Source: Cristatella mucedo (Eukaryota; Bryozoa; Phylactolaemata; Cristatellidae). From it: a stretch of 22,500 nt of DNA. Where the stretch lies: contig WPIO01000074.1 of the NCBI GenBank assembly GCA_009760855.2, positions 1,227,501 through 1,250,000 of the forward strand, in the 5' to 3' direction. This document shows, piece after piece, positions 1 through 8,757 of the stretch. The notes under the pieces were generated by a model. The model was not told the origin of the DNA, ran no database searches, and worked only from the letters and a program-made list of their open reading frames with translations. Position 1 is the first letter of the stretch. Every line of letters begins with the position of its first letter. Made by a program: the position numbers and the translations under genes.

Positions 1-172
1 GAGACAGAGAGACAGAGACACTGAGAGACAGAGAGACAGAGAGACAGAGAGCGAGAGAGAGAGAGAGACAGAGACAGAGACTGAGACTGAGACTGAGTGA
101 GAGGCAGAGACAGGTAGAGAGACAGACAGACAGAGACAGAGAGAGAGACAGACAGACAGAGACAGACAGAGA
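1..172. repeat. Imperfect GA/GACAGA simple repeat
   Basis: The segment is built of GA and GACAGA units with occasional CTGA variants and is almost pure purine plus C on the given strand. It starts at the window edge, so its full length is unknown. No coding or promoter signal is visible inside it. Confidence 0.95.
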
Positions 173-530
173 GTGGCTTTCGCCGGACGCTGCACAGCGT
201 TATTATTAGTTGGCACTGTCACTGTTATTGCTTTCATTGCGACTAGATCGCCCGCGAACTTCGGCAGTGCATCCGCTTTCTGTGCGCGAGAACCCACGAG
301 CATTTGCATGGAGGCGTCGCTTCATCCGGGTCGCGTACAACGGTCACGGTACAACGATTGAATTACGCACTCGCTATTCACTCAATACCGGTCAGGGCTC
401 CGACTCGTGATCCGGGTAGTTCTGATAGAGGCCGCTGCTTCAGGCTTTCTCGAGGCATATACATAATGATATATCTCAAATAAGCGGCTTTTAATTTTTT
501 CCAGCCGTTTCGAACGACCTCAGATGCACT
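173..530. other. Unique sequence, nothing recognised
   Basis: Mixed-composition DNA after the GA repeat. Two short open frames overlap here, but one begins at GTG inside the repeat edge and neither has a recognisable domain, splice sites or promoter. An AT-rich patch lies near 458-478. I see no gene. Confidence 0.5.
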
Positions 531-540
531 TCGGAATCGG

Positions 541-951
541 ACCAATCAGCAGACATGCGGTGAGGGTCGTTCATTTGCGCAAACGTTTGGTTCCGGGTTC
601 GAAAGCTCAGGTGCAGAATGCACGGCCCGGCATTGCGCAATCCCCGTCAAGGCGATTCTGCCGCCTGGCGTTCCTACGCAGCAGCCGGCGGCTGCTGCTG
701 CGCCGCAGCCAAACTTCGAGCCTTGCAGCGTTGAGCCCAACCCTTCTCCCCAGCCCCGCGCCCTACGCGCCTTCCCCGCCTCTCCCCCGCCCGCCCAAAG
801 ATGCAGACAGACCGCCGTGCATGCACTCATGCCGCTCAGAAATTACAAAATGGCCGCCAAACTTGAGCCACTAGCGCACGGAAAGAACCCGCCAAGAAAG
901 TCGCCCGTCCGAGCGCCAGCACTGCAGCAGCGAGAAACCGCGCGGCTGTAA
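541..951 (+). promoter_or_regulatory. GC-rich segment with CCAAT box and YY1-like site
   Basis: ACCAATCAGC at 541-550 matches the NF-Y CCAAT consensus well. AAAATGGCCGCC at 847-858 matches a YY1-type promoter motif that also supplies an ATG. That ATG opens a 33-codon frame (850-951) beginning MAAKLEPLAHGKNPPRKSPV and ending in TAA, directly followed by AATAAA-like runs at 952-985. This is compatible with a promoter or 5' end, but there is no splice donor and no recognisable protein. Motif matches are direct; function is inferred. Confidence 0.25.
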
Positions 952-1086
952 AATAAAATGAAAAACAAAATAAAACAAAAGTCTAAAAATGTCTAACAAA
1001 AGTCTAAAATAAAAGTGACGAACGTAAGTCGGTGCAGTGCGTTTGAGACGGCACCAAGCGATCTGTCCTCGCGAGCGTGAACGTGA

Positions 1087-1115
1087 CTGCAGACGAGCTC
1101 AAGCCTCGTCTGCAG
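1087..1115. repeat. Perfect 11-bp inverted repeat
   Basis: CTGCAGACGAG at 1087-1097 is followed after a 7-nt loop by its exact reverse complement at 1105-1115. It sits in GC-rich DNA with a run of CGCAGT repeats just downstream. No role is evident. Confidence 0.7.
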
Positions 1116-1647
1116 CACAGTCGCAGTCGCCCGCAGTCGCAGTCCCATCAGCCATCGCTCGCTTTCCGATATCGCTTCGCTTGGCGCTAAACCGCGAGGC
1201 GCCGCTTTTTCCCGCACTTTTGCTTATCGCCTTTTTGCTCCGGAAAGCGACCGTCGCGAGTCGAGCGGCTCGGACACCCGGCAGGGGTCGCGTCTGTCGC
1301 GGCACCGATCGCGTCGTCCGTGTTTGCGCACCGAGCTCACTCGTCAGCGCTGAAGTGCTTCGCACTTCGAGGTGAAGAATCAAAATTCCCCGGAATTTCT
1401 ACTTAAATCCTCCGAGTTTCAAATCGAGTTCTCAACATGGCCGCGTTCTCAACGTGGCCGCCGTGCGCAGTGCTGTTAGGGCTGCACCGAGGCAGGCGCC
1501 GCCAGCCGCGCGCCCGGAAACGCAGGCGCTTCTGTCGCTCACGCTCCCGCCGTCGGGCGCTGTAAGCCAATTGGCGTCGGTCGTTGAGCAGCGCTTTCAG
1601 GCACGCTATTTCACGGGAGGACCGCGGAGCGACGAAGGCGTGTAATT
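1116..1647. other. GC-rich segment without a supported gene
   Basis: CpG-rich DNA with overlapping open frames on both strands, none with recognisable domains. An 18-bp near-duplication (TTCTCAACATGGCCGCG then TTCTCAACGTGGCCGCC) lies at about 1429-1464. The first copy contains an ATG (1437) opening a 42-codon Arg-rich frame that ends at 1565. GTAAGC at 1562-1567 could be read as a splice donor. I do not call a gene. Confidence 0.35.
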
Positions 1648-1845
1648 ACTCCTCCCTCCTCTCCCTTCCTCTCTCCTCTCCCTCCCTCCCTCCCTCCCTC
1701 CCTCCCTCCCTCCCTCCCTCCCTCCCTCTCTCCCTCCCTCCCCCTCCCTCTCTCCCTTCCTCTCTCCCTCCCTCCCTCCCTCCCCTCTCTACCTCCCTCC
1801 CTCCCTCCTTCCCTCCCTCCCTCCTTCCCTCCCTCCCTAAACTTT
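1648..1845. repeat. (CCCT)n polypyrimidine microsatellite
   Basis: Tetranucleotide repeat, cleanest at about 1680-1735 and more degenerate (CTCT, CTTC variants) to 1845. The complementary strand reads GGGAGGGAGGGA repeatedly, a dense GGG-run pattern. Open frames crossing it are artefacts of the repeat. Confidence 0.95.
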
Positions 1846-1974
1846 CCCCATCCCACTGTTCAGCGTCGTCTACTCGCCATGAGCAAACACTCCGAGCGAC
1901 GGTCAGCGACGACAGGCGAACGCGCCGACGTTCGCCTTTGGCAGCAACCGCCCGTTTCGGCTTTTATCTCCTTT

Positions 1975-2062
1975 GCAGCAAATATGAAATACCTAGTGAG
2001 AGATTGAGTTCTCCGAGGGCGCTGCATCAAATGCATTATTGTTATTTTTTTATTATTATCAT
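1975..2062 (+). mobile_element. Solo 3' end of LINE family A
   Basis: The sequence contains GCAAATATGAAATACCTAG, then AGAGATTGAGTTCTC, then GGGCGCTGCATCAAATG, then an ATT-rich tail to about 2062. This order of elements recurs about twelve times in the window and resembles the conserved 3' terminus of L2/CR1-like non-LTR retrotransposons. No LINE coding sequence is recognisable upstream, so this is a severely 5'-truncated insertion. Confidence 0.75.
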
Positions 2063-2084
2063 CATCTTTCATTGCTCACAAGCA

Positions 2085-2535
2085 GCTGTGGGAGCCTTCG
2101 CAGAAGAAGACGGACGAACGACACTATGCAAAACCAGAGCGAGGCTGAGGCGGCGGATGCCGGGCGGAGGCGGGCGCGAGCGCGATGTCCGCGTTGGCGC
2201 TCGCGCATAGCCAGGAGTGCGCGCCATTTACGTAACGCTCGGTAGTTGGACGGAGGCGGTGGCGAGATGCCGCGGCGTTGTCGTCGGGTCAGGCGGTGCT
2301 TTGGCGTCCGCCCCGTCGCCGTGCCGCGCTCGCTCGCGGGAGCTCGTCATCGGCTCCGCGCGCGCGGCGGCGGCGCGTTCCAAAAAATGGGCGCTCTCTC
2401 GGATTGCTCAGAGCGCGTGCCGAGAGCCGCGCGGTGGCGGGAAATGCGACTCTCGGTCGAACGCGAGCGCTTGAGCGGAGGCGCTGGCCGCTTCGACGGG
2501 CGGAGGCCGACAGGCACATACTACCAATCATTTGG
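2085..2535. other. GC-rich segment between two LINE tails
   Basis: CpG-rich DNA with many overlapping frames but no recognisable domain. A perfect 10-bp inverted repeat (GCGCGAGCGC at 2174-2183 and its complement at 2197-2206) lies near its start. TTACGTAA at about 2227-2234 is an 8-bp palindrome. It could be a CpG island or part of an unrecognised element; no gene is called. Confidence 0.3.
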
Positions 2536-2539
2536 CAAT

Positions 2540-2660
2540 GCTTTCTCTACAGCATCTGTAGAGCGCCTAGAAAGAGTTTCCGTCTTTTGAGAGCCCTACA
2601 CCAATGCATTATTATTGTTTTTATTAACATTATTATAATTATATTATTACTAGTAGGTCA
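2540..2660 (+). mobile_element. Solo 3' end of LINE family A
   Basis: AGCGCCTAGAAAGAG, a diverged middle, then GAGAGCCCTACACCAATG and a long ATT/TTA-rich tail with several TTATTATTA runs to about 2660. It has the same layout and orientation as the copy at 1975. The hairpin is more mutated (TTTCCGTCTTTTGAG), so this copy is probably older. Confidence 0.7.
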
Positions 2661-2709
2661 TGAACTGCCTTCGCAGCCCGTCGCGGGTTCACTCTTCAGG
2701 AAGTCCGTG

Positions 2710-2747
2710 TCTTTCTCTCTCTCTCTCCCTTCCTCTCCCTCTCTCTC

Positions 2748-2830
<83 letters not shown>
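2710..2830. repeat. (CT)n microsatellite
   Basis: Dinucleotide run, with a few CCCT interruptions before about 2762 and essentially pure after that. It forms the first block of an 895-bp compound repeat that continues to 3605. Confidence 0.97.
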
Positions 2831-2834
<4 letters not shown>

Positions 2835-3090
2835 CTGCGTCTGTGTCTGTGTCTGCGTCTGTGTGCCTGCGTCTGTGTGTCTGTGTCTGTGTCTGTGTCT
2901 GTGTCTGTGTCTGTGTCTGTGTCTGTGTCTGTGTCTTTGTCTTTGTCTTTGTCTGTGTCTGTGTCTCTTTGTGTCTGTGTCTGTGTCTGTGTCTGTGTCT
3001 GTGTCTCCGTCTCCGTCTCCGTCTGTGTCTGTGTCTGTGTCTGTGTCTCCGTCTGTGTCTGTGTCTCCGTCTCCGTCTCCGTCTCCGGCT
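2831..3090. repeat. (TGTCTG)n / TGTGTC microsatellite
   Basis: The CT run passes into TGTCTG hexamers with TTTGTC variants near 2935-2955. Between 3001 and 3090, CTCCGT units are increasingly interspersed, so the change of unit is gradual rather than abrupt. Confidence 0.95.
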
Positions 3091-3605
<515 letters not shown>

Positions 3606-3949
3606 TCTATCCACCCTCGTAATTCACCCTCGGTGCTGCCGGCCATTGGGCGCGATATACTTGAGGGCGAGAGATTTCCTAGCGGACAGCATCGTAGGAG
3701 CTGCAGACGATGCATAGACAGATAATGGCGGCATTTCACGTTACCTCAAGCGTGCCACCGGAATAAGAAAGTAGAAATTGAAAGAATGCTGTTGTGATTC
3801 TGGATCTAGCTGCACGGCATCGCGGACCGAAACGCGCTCGCTCGTAGATATTTAATTAATTACTTAAATCTATCCGCTTAGATCTTGAAATACGCACATG
3901 CATGCAGACGTGCGAAACCACTCGGTCGTAAACCAATGGTAATATCATT
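3606..3949. other. Unique sequence, nothing recognised
   Basis: Ordinary mixed DNA after the repeat block. ATAATGGCGGC near 3723-3733 is a YY1-like motif and starts a 13-codon frame, which is too little to call a gene. Confidence 0.4.
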
Positions 3950-4100
3950 TTCACTACAGAAGTAATAATAATAATTTAGAATAAGAATAATAATATATCA
4001 TTAGTAATAATACGAATAAGAATAATAATAATGATATATCATTTGCATTGTGGACTACAAGAACGAAATCTCGTTCTAGACATTTTTGAGCGCTCTGAAA
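3950..4100 (-). mobile_element. Diverged LINE family A 3' end
   Basis: On the minus strand this reads AAATGTCTAGAACGAGAT, TTCGTTCTTG, CAATGCAAATGATATATC and then an ATT/CTT-rich tail. That parallels the family A end (CCTAGAAAGAGATTAAGTTCTCT, then CAAATG, then ATT repeats). An AATAAGAATAATAAT stretch occurs twice in the tail with intervening sequence, suggesting a local duplication. The match is imperfect. Confidence 0.5.
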
Positions 4101-4544
4101 ATGGATGCTGCAAGCGACAAGTCACGCCGCCGACCTAGCAGTTGCTTCTTTCAGGAAAGAAAGAAACTGCCTGCCACCAGTGGAGAGAGTGAGCGTTACG
4201 TCTGCACTGCACCAAAGCGTTGCTTGCCAAACGCTTTCGCTGCGTCCGCGCCGGCTATCGATGGAACCCGAGCTGAAACAGTAGCGGCTGGCGACTTTTG
4301 GGTGCAGGGCTGAGGAGTGCCGCGGAAAGCGCTGGTTGGTTTTAATCAATCGGTTTTTATAGGGTTTTTATTTTAAACCCGACAATCCGGATCCTGCACA
4401 AATCCAGTTTATTTGTTTTTTTTATTACAGTTAGGTACTGATTTTTCAAGTAGCCCATTTTTCGCAGAGTCGGGCGTTCGGACCGAGCCCAGCCGCCATG
4501 GCGATTGCACGCGAGTGGCGCAGTTCGTCCGGCTCTTGGGGCCG
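4101..4544. other. Unique sequence, nothing recognised
   Basis: Short frames exist on both strands (for example 4086-4313) but show no recognisable domain, signal peptide or splice context. I see no gene. Confidence 0.4.
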
Positions 4545-5405
4545 ATTGCGACTAGTAATAATAATATACTTGATAAAGAGCCCTCAGATAACTTAATCTC
4601 TTTCTAGGCACTTTACATTTGCTGCAAAGGGAAACATGATCGAATGGCTAAATCACATGAATAACATGGTTAGGGGTGACACGCACAGTGTCAGCATACA
4701 AGTGTGTTTAGTAGCAGCATGTACATTTCCAGCAAGCATAAGCACATAAAGGATGAATCACAGGTCCCACTAAATGCTGTCATAAATAGTTGCGTTTTTA
4801 ATTACTGTTTAAATGTGATCAGGTCAGGGGATGACGTGGTGAAAGTCGGAAGTGAGTTCCATGCTTTGGGAGCATGCGAACTAAATGCACGGTCTCCAAA
4901 GGATTTGACGTTTCTACGAACTATAGGTAAACAGTAAGTTACCGAAAGGCGGGTGGTACGATGCTTAGCCTGGTGGAGGAGTAGATGTGATAGGTAGGCT
5001 GGAGCCAAAGATGACGGAAGGGATCTAAAAGTGAGCGACTAAACCTTGAATTCGATCCGTTGCCTGACTGGTAGCCAGTGCAGGTCGGCGAGAAGTGGTG
5101 TGGAAAGATGTGGCTGAATTGGGAATATGTGGCAACGGCAAACCTCACGACAGACAAGCCTGGCTGCAGAGTTTTGCACCAGCTGCAAGTGCCTGATTGC
5201 ACATGCCGGTAGGCCACCAAGCAGTGAGTTACGGAAGTCAAGACGGGAAGTCGCAAATGCATGGACCAGCTTAGTTTTGGTTTCCTTATCTAAACAAGAC
5301 CGAATTTCAGCATTGTCGTGTAGCTGAAAGTAGGCACACTTGATTGTGGAGCTGATGTGGTCGGCTAACGAAATGCGAATGGCAATTTTCCCAGGCTACC
5401 GTCGG
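4545..5405 (-). mobile_element. LINE family A fragment, L2/CR1-like, 5'-truncated
   Basis: Minus-strand remnant of a non-LTR retrotransposon: the C-terminal part of the reverse-transcriptase ORF (about 5400-4802), a 3' UTR of roughly 180 nt, and the family A terminal hairpin with an ATT-type tail at 4545-4620. The 3' UTR matches the copy at 5585-5940, including CATTCRATC and TTTGCAGCAAATKTAAAGTGCC. Endonuclease and the catalytic RT motifs are missing. It represents retroposition debris, not an active element. Confidence 0.85.
4802..5389 (-). pseudogene. LINE ORF2 C-terminal fragment (RT thumb and tail)
   Basis: Reading from about 5389 down, one frame gives about 195 codons with a single TAG. 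Landmarks in order are SLADHISSTIKCAYFQLH, RSCLDKETKTKLVHAFATSR, LDFRNSLLGGLPACAIRHLQ, LVQNSAARLVCR, LHWLPVRQRIEFKV, the stop, then LAPAYLSHLL and FGDRAFSSHAPKAWNSLP. These are the recurring signatures downstream of the RT catalytic centre in CR1/L2-clade LINEs ([27 protein letters not shown]). The catalytic YADD is upstream of the truncation. The in-frame stop lies just after EFKV. Non-functional. Confidence 0.85.
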
Positions 5406-5584
5406 AAGTAGTCGCCGCCTCCAGCTCTCCTTGTAATGTCCGACTGTTGAAGTTAAACCTCACCGCATTATAGAAACTAGTTACCTCCTGGTAATAGACA
5501 GATGGCGATAGCGTCGAGTCGTTAAGTCTTCTATTGGTACTCGAAGTCATAATGGGTGGGCTGGACCGATAGTCTTCTTTTGTT

Positions 5585-5940
5585 TCAAAGGTAATGATAA
5601 CAATAAGAAAATAATACATTGTATATAGTCCCCTGTGAGAACTCAGTCTCTTTCTAGGCACTTTAAATTTGCTGCAAAGGGAGCACGATTGAATGGCTAA
5701 TAGTAGCATGCTTCAAAACAACAAGAATGGCATGCGCTTGGTCAGCATGCACGTGTGGTAAGTGGCAGCGTGCACCCTGTTCCCGCGCGTAAGCGCACAA
5801 ATGACAAATTGCACTGACCCATTGAACGTTGCAATACATATTAGCATTTTCAGTTTCTTATTAAATGTGAATAATTCAGGGGATGACGCGACGCAAGTCG
5901 GAAGTGAACTAAAGGCTTTGTGAGCATATAAACTAAAGGC
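5585..5940 (-). mobile_element. Second LINE family A fragment
   Basis: Minus-strand 3' portion of the same family as 4545-5405, ending roughly 180 bp upstream of that copy's truncated 5' edge. A degenerate C-terminal stretch (AFSLYAHKAFSSLPTC, ASSPELFTFNKKLK) aligns with AFSSHAPKAWNSLPTF, TSSPDLITFK of the neighbour. It is followed by the shared 3' UTR and the terminal CCTAGAAAGAGACTGAGTTCTC hairpin with tail at about 5585-5690. Only the last ~30 codons of the ORF are left. Confidence 0.75.
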
Positions 5941-6940
5941 AGAGGTCGCGGGTTCAACGCAAAATGTAAAATGGCGTACCATTTTCCCATTCTGGCGGCA
6001 GCTCGAGAAGTCGCTTCAGCCACAGTATATGCCTAATGCCATTTTTGAAAAATCTCTCCGGTACGCAATGCTTCACCTGCGTCCCGATAAGATGCCACTC
6101 ACCAATGCTTATGCGTGGCGTTAATTGATGCAGCAATTGCGGTAGTAATTATATCCTATGGCAGATTGCTATTTATTTTTTGTCCTTTGGTACAAAGCAT
6201 TTTTTTCAGAACTGTCGTTGCTTAAAAAATGGAAAACAGCAGCTATTTTTTAAGCGAAGACCTTTGCTTCTGTCGTCTGCATGATGCTATATAAAAAAAT
6301 TCCCTGGTTCCTCTGCCACAGCATGCTGCATATGCCATCTTTGCATCTGTTTCGCCATTTGTGCTGAAAAACGAATTATCGAGGGGTATGCGAGCCTAGT
6401 ACTATTACAGAGCACTATCCGCAGAAGTGTAGCAGTGCAGATGATCTATAGTTAACATTTTGTTCCTTTCATTGCAGAGTAAGGCAATAGTGACTAACCA
6501 CTTTTGATTGCTACGGCATCAAGAGACACATAACAGATGCATTTTCCTATGTGTGAAGGCAATTTATCAAGACGGAGCGACAAAGCTCTCAGTGTAGCTT
6601 CTGTTAAGATGCACGAGGCTTTCGCTTGTCAGACGGAGATCCAGACAAGCCTTGGGCACGTCATTTATTATGTGATAAAGCACGAACACTCCTGAAGGTG
6701 AAGGTGAACGGATGCTACTGGCAGGGTAGAGCTGCTTGCACAACATTTGGCACTGCGGCACGTAATTCCTCTTAATTTGTGAAATTCTGGTAACGTTGAA
6801 GGACTGACACAGGGGAGAAATGAGATGTGTGATGTTTTATATCCCGAGAACTCGGCGGTTGGGGGAACCGACTGAATGCTAAAGAAACTGGTTCTGCTTC
6901 TGCATGGCGAACACTTCCAAACGTCGGACTGGCAGCAGTC
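5941..6940. other. Unique sequence, nothing recognised
   Basis: One kilobase without a supported gene. GGTTCAACGC near 5951 resembles part of an RNA polymerase III B box, but no tRNA-like fold is visible around it. Minus-strand frames at 6668-7087 and 6567-6761 have no recognisable domains. Confidence 0.4.
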
Positions 6941-6960
6941 ATCATAGTACCGCATATATA

Positions 6961-6996
<36 letters not shown>

Positions 6997-7064
6997 TATA
7001 TATATATATATTATACATATATACTATATATATATATATATATATATATATCATAGTACCGCAT
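6941..7064. repeat. (TA)n block flanked by a 15-bp direct repeat
   Basis: ATCATAGTACCGCAT occurs exactly at 6941-6955 and again at 7050-7064. The 94 bp between are almost entirely TA dinucleotides, with ACTATA and TTATACA interruptions that make the block largely self-complementary. The exact flanking repeat looks like a target-site duplication or a duplication around a TA hairpin. Confidence 0.85.
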
Positions 7065-7184
7065 TGACCTGAGCTGCCCCAACCCACCCCTACTCAATGT
7101 GATCAGCCATCGTCACAAGAGAGCACCAAGTCAGACAGCCAGCAAGATATTGCAGATCCGGATTCCAATTTAAAAGGTGCAGCT

Positions 7185-7185
<1 letters not shown>

Positions 7186-7261
<76 letters not shown>

Positions 7262-7284
7262 TGCTTCCCAACCGGAAAGACCTC

Positions 7285-7334
<50 letters not shown>

Positions 7335-7357
7335 TGCTTCCCAACCGGAAAGACCTC

Positions 7358-7421
<64 letters not shown>

Positions 7422-7447
7422 TGCTTCCCAACCGGAAAGACCTCGAC
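7186..7447. repeat. (GA)n array with three copies of a 31-bp unit
   Basis: Three GA runs of different length each end in the same 31-bp unit (starts GTCGTGCTTCCC, ends GACCTCGGCA) at 7258-7288, 7331-7361 and 7418-7447. The third copy diverges at its last bases (CTCGACG) into unique DNA. Unit starts are 73 and 87 bp apart, so the GA runs differ in length while the 31-mers are identical. Open frames of Ser-Leu or Arg-Glu across the block are artefacts. Confidence 0.9.
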
Positions 7448-7999
7448 GATCCGATCAGAGACCATGGTCTTACCAAGTTCGATGCTGAGCTTCTGACATC
7501 TAGACATCTGTACTCAAGCAGCTATACTCCTTGAATTGAGACAATTTGAAAGTGAAGATCAGAGAGAAACGCCAGATTGTTTTCAAATTATTCCGTCCCC
7601 AACGCGTGGCTACAGCGGCAACCGCTTGAGAATCGCCTGCTGCAGACCGAGTGAATGGCACCTAATCGTCGACAGTTCATCGACTCGAATCGGGCCTCGA
7701 AGCCGCACTGCTTCATCGCGGGAACGAGTACCCGTCTCTTCCTTGGCTCACTCTGTGCGCCTCAAAGAAGACAGGAAGTCGCTTATTTCCTTGAAGTGTG
7801 CCGACCAAGGCTGAGAGGTCACTGGAGTTCAAAATGGTGTCAAACGAGGGGCTATTTTAGAACTTTAAAAAGATTTCAAATTCCAGCTGTTCCTTACAGC
7901 ATTTACTCTATGCGTTTCAATTGTGTTTTGTGTGCTTATGCGTACTGACACTGCGCATGTTCTTACTAGCCCGTGGACACTCTTCCTTTCGAGCACATG
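7448..7999. other. Unique sequence, nothing recognised
   Basis: Frames at 7536-7814 and 7655-7948 overlap on the same strand with no recognisable domain, signal peptide or splice sites. The sequence after the third 31-bp unit was considered as a 5S rRNA or other RNA gene, but no fit was found. Confidence 0.4.
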
Positions 8000-8075
8000 C
8001 AAAGACCCTAGAAAGGGATTAAGCTATTTCGGGTCATATACGTCCTGGTATTATTATTCTTATTATTGCTATTGA
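8000..8075 (+). mobile_element. LINE family A 3' end, diverged
   Basis: GCAAAGACCCTAGAAAGGGATTAAGC, GGGTCATATACG and then a TATTATTATTCTTATTATTG tail repeat the order of the family A terminus. The hairpin is shortened. No coding sequence is attached. Confidence 0.55.
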
Positions 8076-8280
8076 GGAAGAGACGAGTTCACTTCGTTTC
8101 GCTTCTCGATGGAAATTATAAATGATGTAAATTTTGCAGCGACTACTCATCGATGCTCTCTCCACCGGCGCTTATTTGGCGGGCGTCACTAGCTTCACCT
8201 ACCTGCACTGCGATGAGCACGCAGCCGTGTTGCTTCATTCACCCCCTGCCTCAGCTTTTTGGCTCTGTATTGCGTGCTGC

Positions 8281-8353
<73 letters not shown>

Positions 8354-8455
8354 TTCCCTTTCTCTCTTGCTCTCTCTCTCTCTCTCTCTTGCTCTCTTTC
8401 TCTCTCTCTCCCTCTCCCTCTCTCCCTCCCCTCTCTCTCTCTCTCTCTCCCTAGG
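8281..8455. repeat. (CT)n microsatellite
   Basis: CT dinucleotide tract with TTTC, GCTC, TTGC and CCCT interruptions. It ends about 150 bp upstream of a TATA box (8607), so it lies in the proximal upstream region of the prohormone-like gene. In arthropods GA/CT tracts can bind GAGA-type factors; a role here is only inferred. Confidence 0.9.
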
Positions 8456-8513
8456 CATCCGATATCGCAAGAGTTACTTGGAATGTAGAGCGAACCACAT
8501 CCAGAAATCTCGA

Positions 8514-8521
8514 TGACGTCG
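8514..8521 (+). promoter_or_regulatory. CRE-like site
   Basis: TGACGTCG matches seven of eight positions of the cAMP-response element TGACGTCA, about 120 bp upstream of the predicted start site at 8637. CRE sites are common in neuropeptide promoters, but the functional link is inference. Confidence 0.3.
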
Positions 8522-8606
8522 ACGCGCGTACTCATTCCTCCGAAAGTTGCATTGCTTTCTGCTGACGCCTTCAGTTGGGCTTTGTGAGCGGCGCCAAGGT
8601 TGCTCA

Positions 8607-8643
8607 TATAAGCACCCGGCTAGACGGAAAGTGTTCATTGTGC
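8607..8643 (+). promoter_or_regulatory. TATA box and initiator of prohormone-like gene
   Basis: TATAAG at 8607-8612 is followed by TTCATTG at 8634-8640. Its A at 8637 lies 30 bp from the first T of the TATA box, the spacing expected of a metazoan TATA/initiator core promoter. This would give a 5' UTR of about 120 nt to the ATG at 8758. Confidence 0.5.
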
Positions 8644-8757
8644 TCGTTCGCCGACGAAGCATTCGCTCGCGCTGGGTGCTCTCGAAGCGTCGATATGAAG
8701 CCCAGCATAGCTTACAGTTTAAATCTTGAGGTTCGGCGTCCGAGCGTACGAGCGAAC

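Noticed and set aside
173-361. Hydrophobic N-terminus resembling a signal peptide (AGRCTALLLVGTVTVIAFIA)
   Set aside because: Begins at GTG at the edge of a GA repeat, has no ATG or Kozak context, promoter or donor, and ends after 62 codons.
1437-1565. 42-codon frame with ATGGCCGCG start and GTAAGC at its end
   Set aside because: Arg-rich low-information peptide; the putative donor overlaps the stop codon and no downstream exon or promoter supports it.
4939-5262. 107-codon minus frame starting at 5262
   Set aside because: It is the wrong frame over the LINE family A fragment; the neighbouring frame carries the recognisable LHWLPV and LVQNSAARLV motifs.
7103-7507. Ser-Leu / Arg-Glu rich frames in the GA array
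   Set aside because: Translations of a GA microsatellite with repeated 31-bp units; no start context, domain or splice evidence.
7418-7510. Possible 5S rRNA or other small RNA near the third 31-bp unit
   Set aside because: Compared by eye with 5S rRNA internal control regions; only scattered short matches, and no complementary ends.
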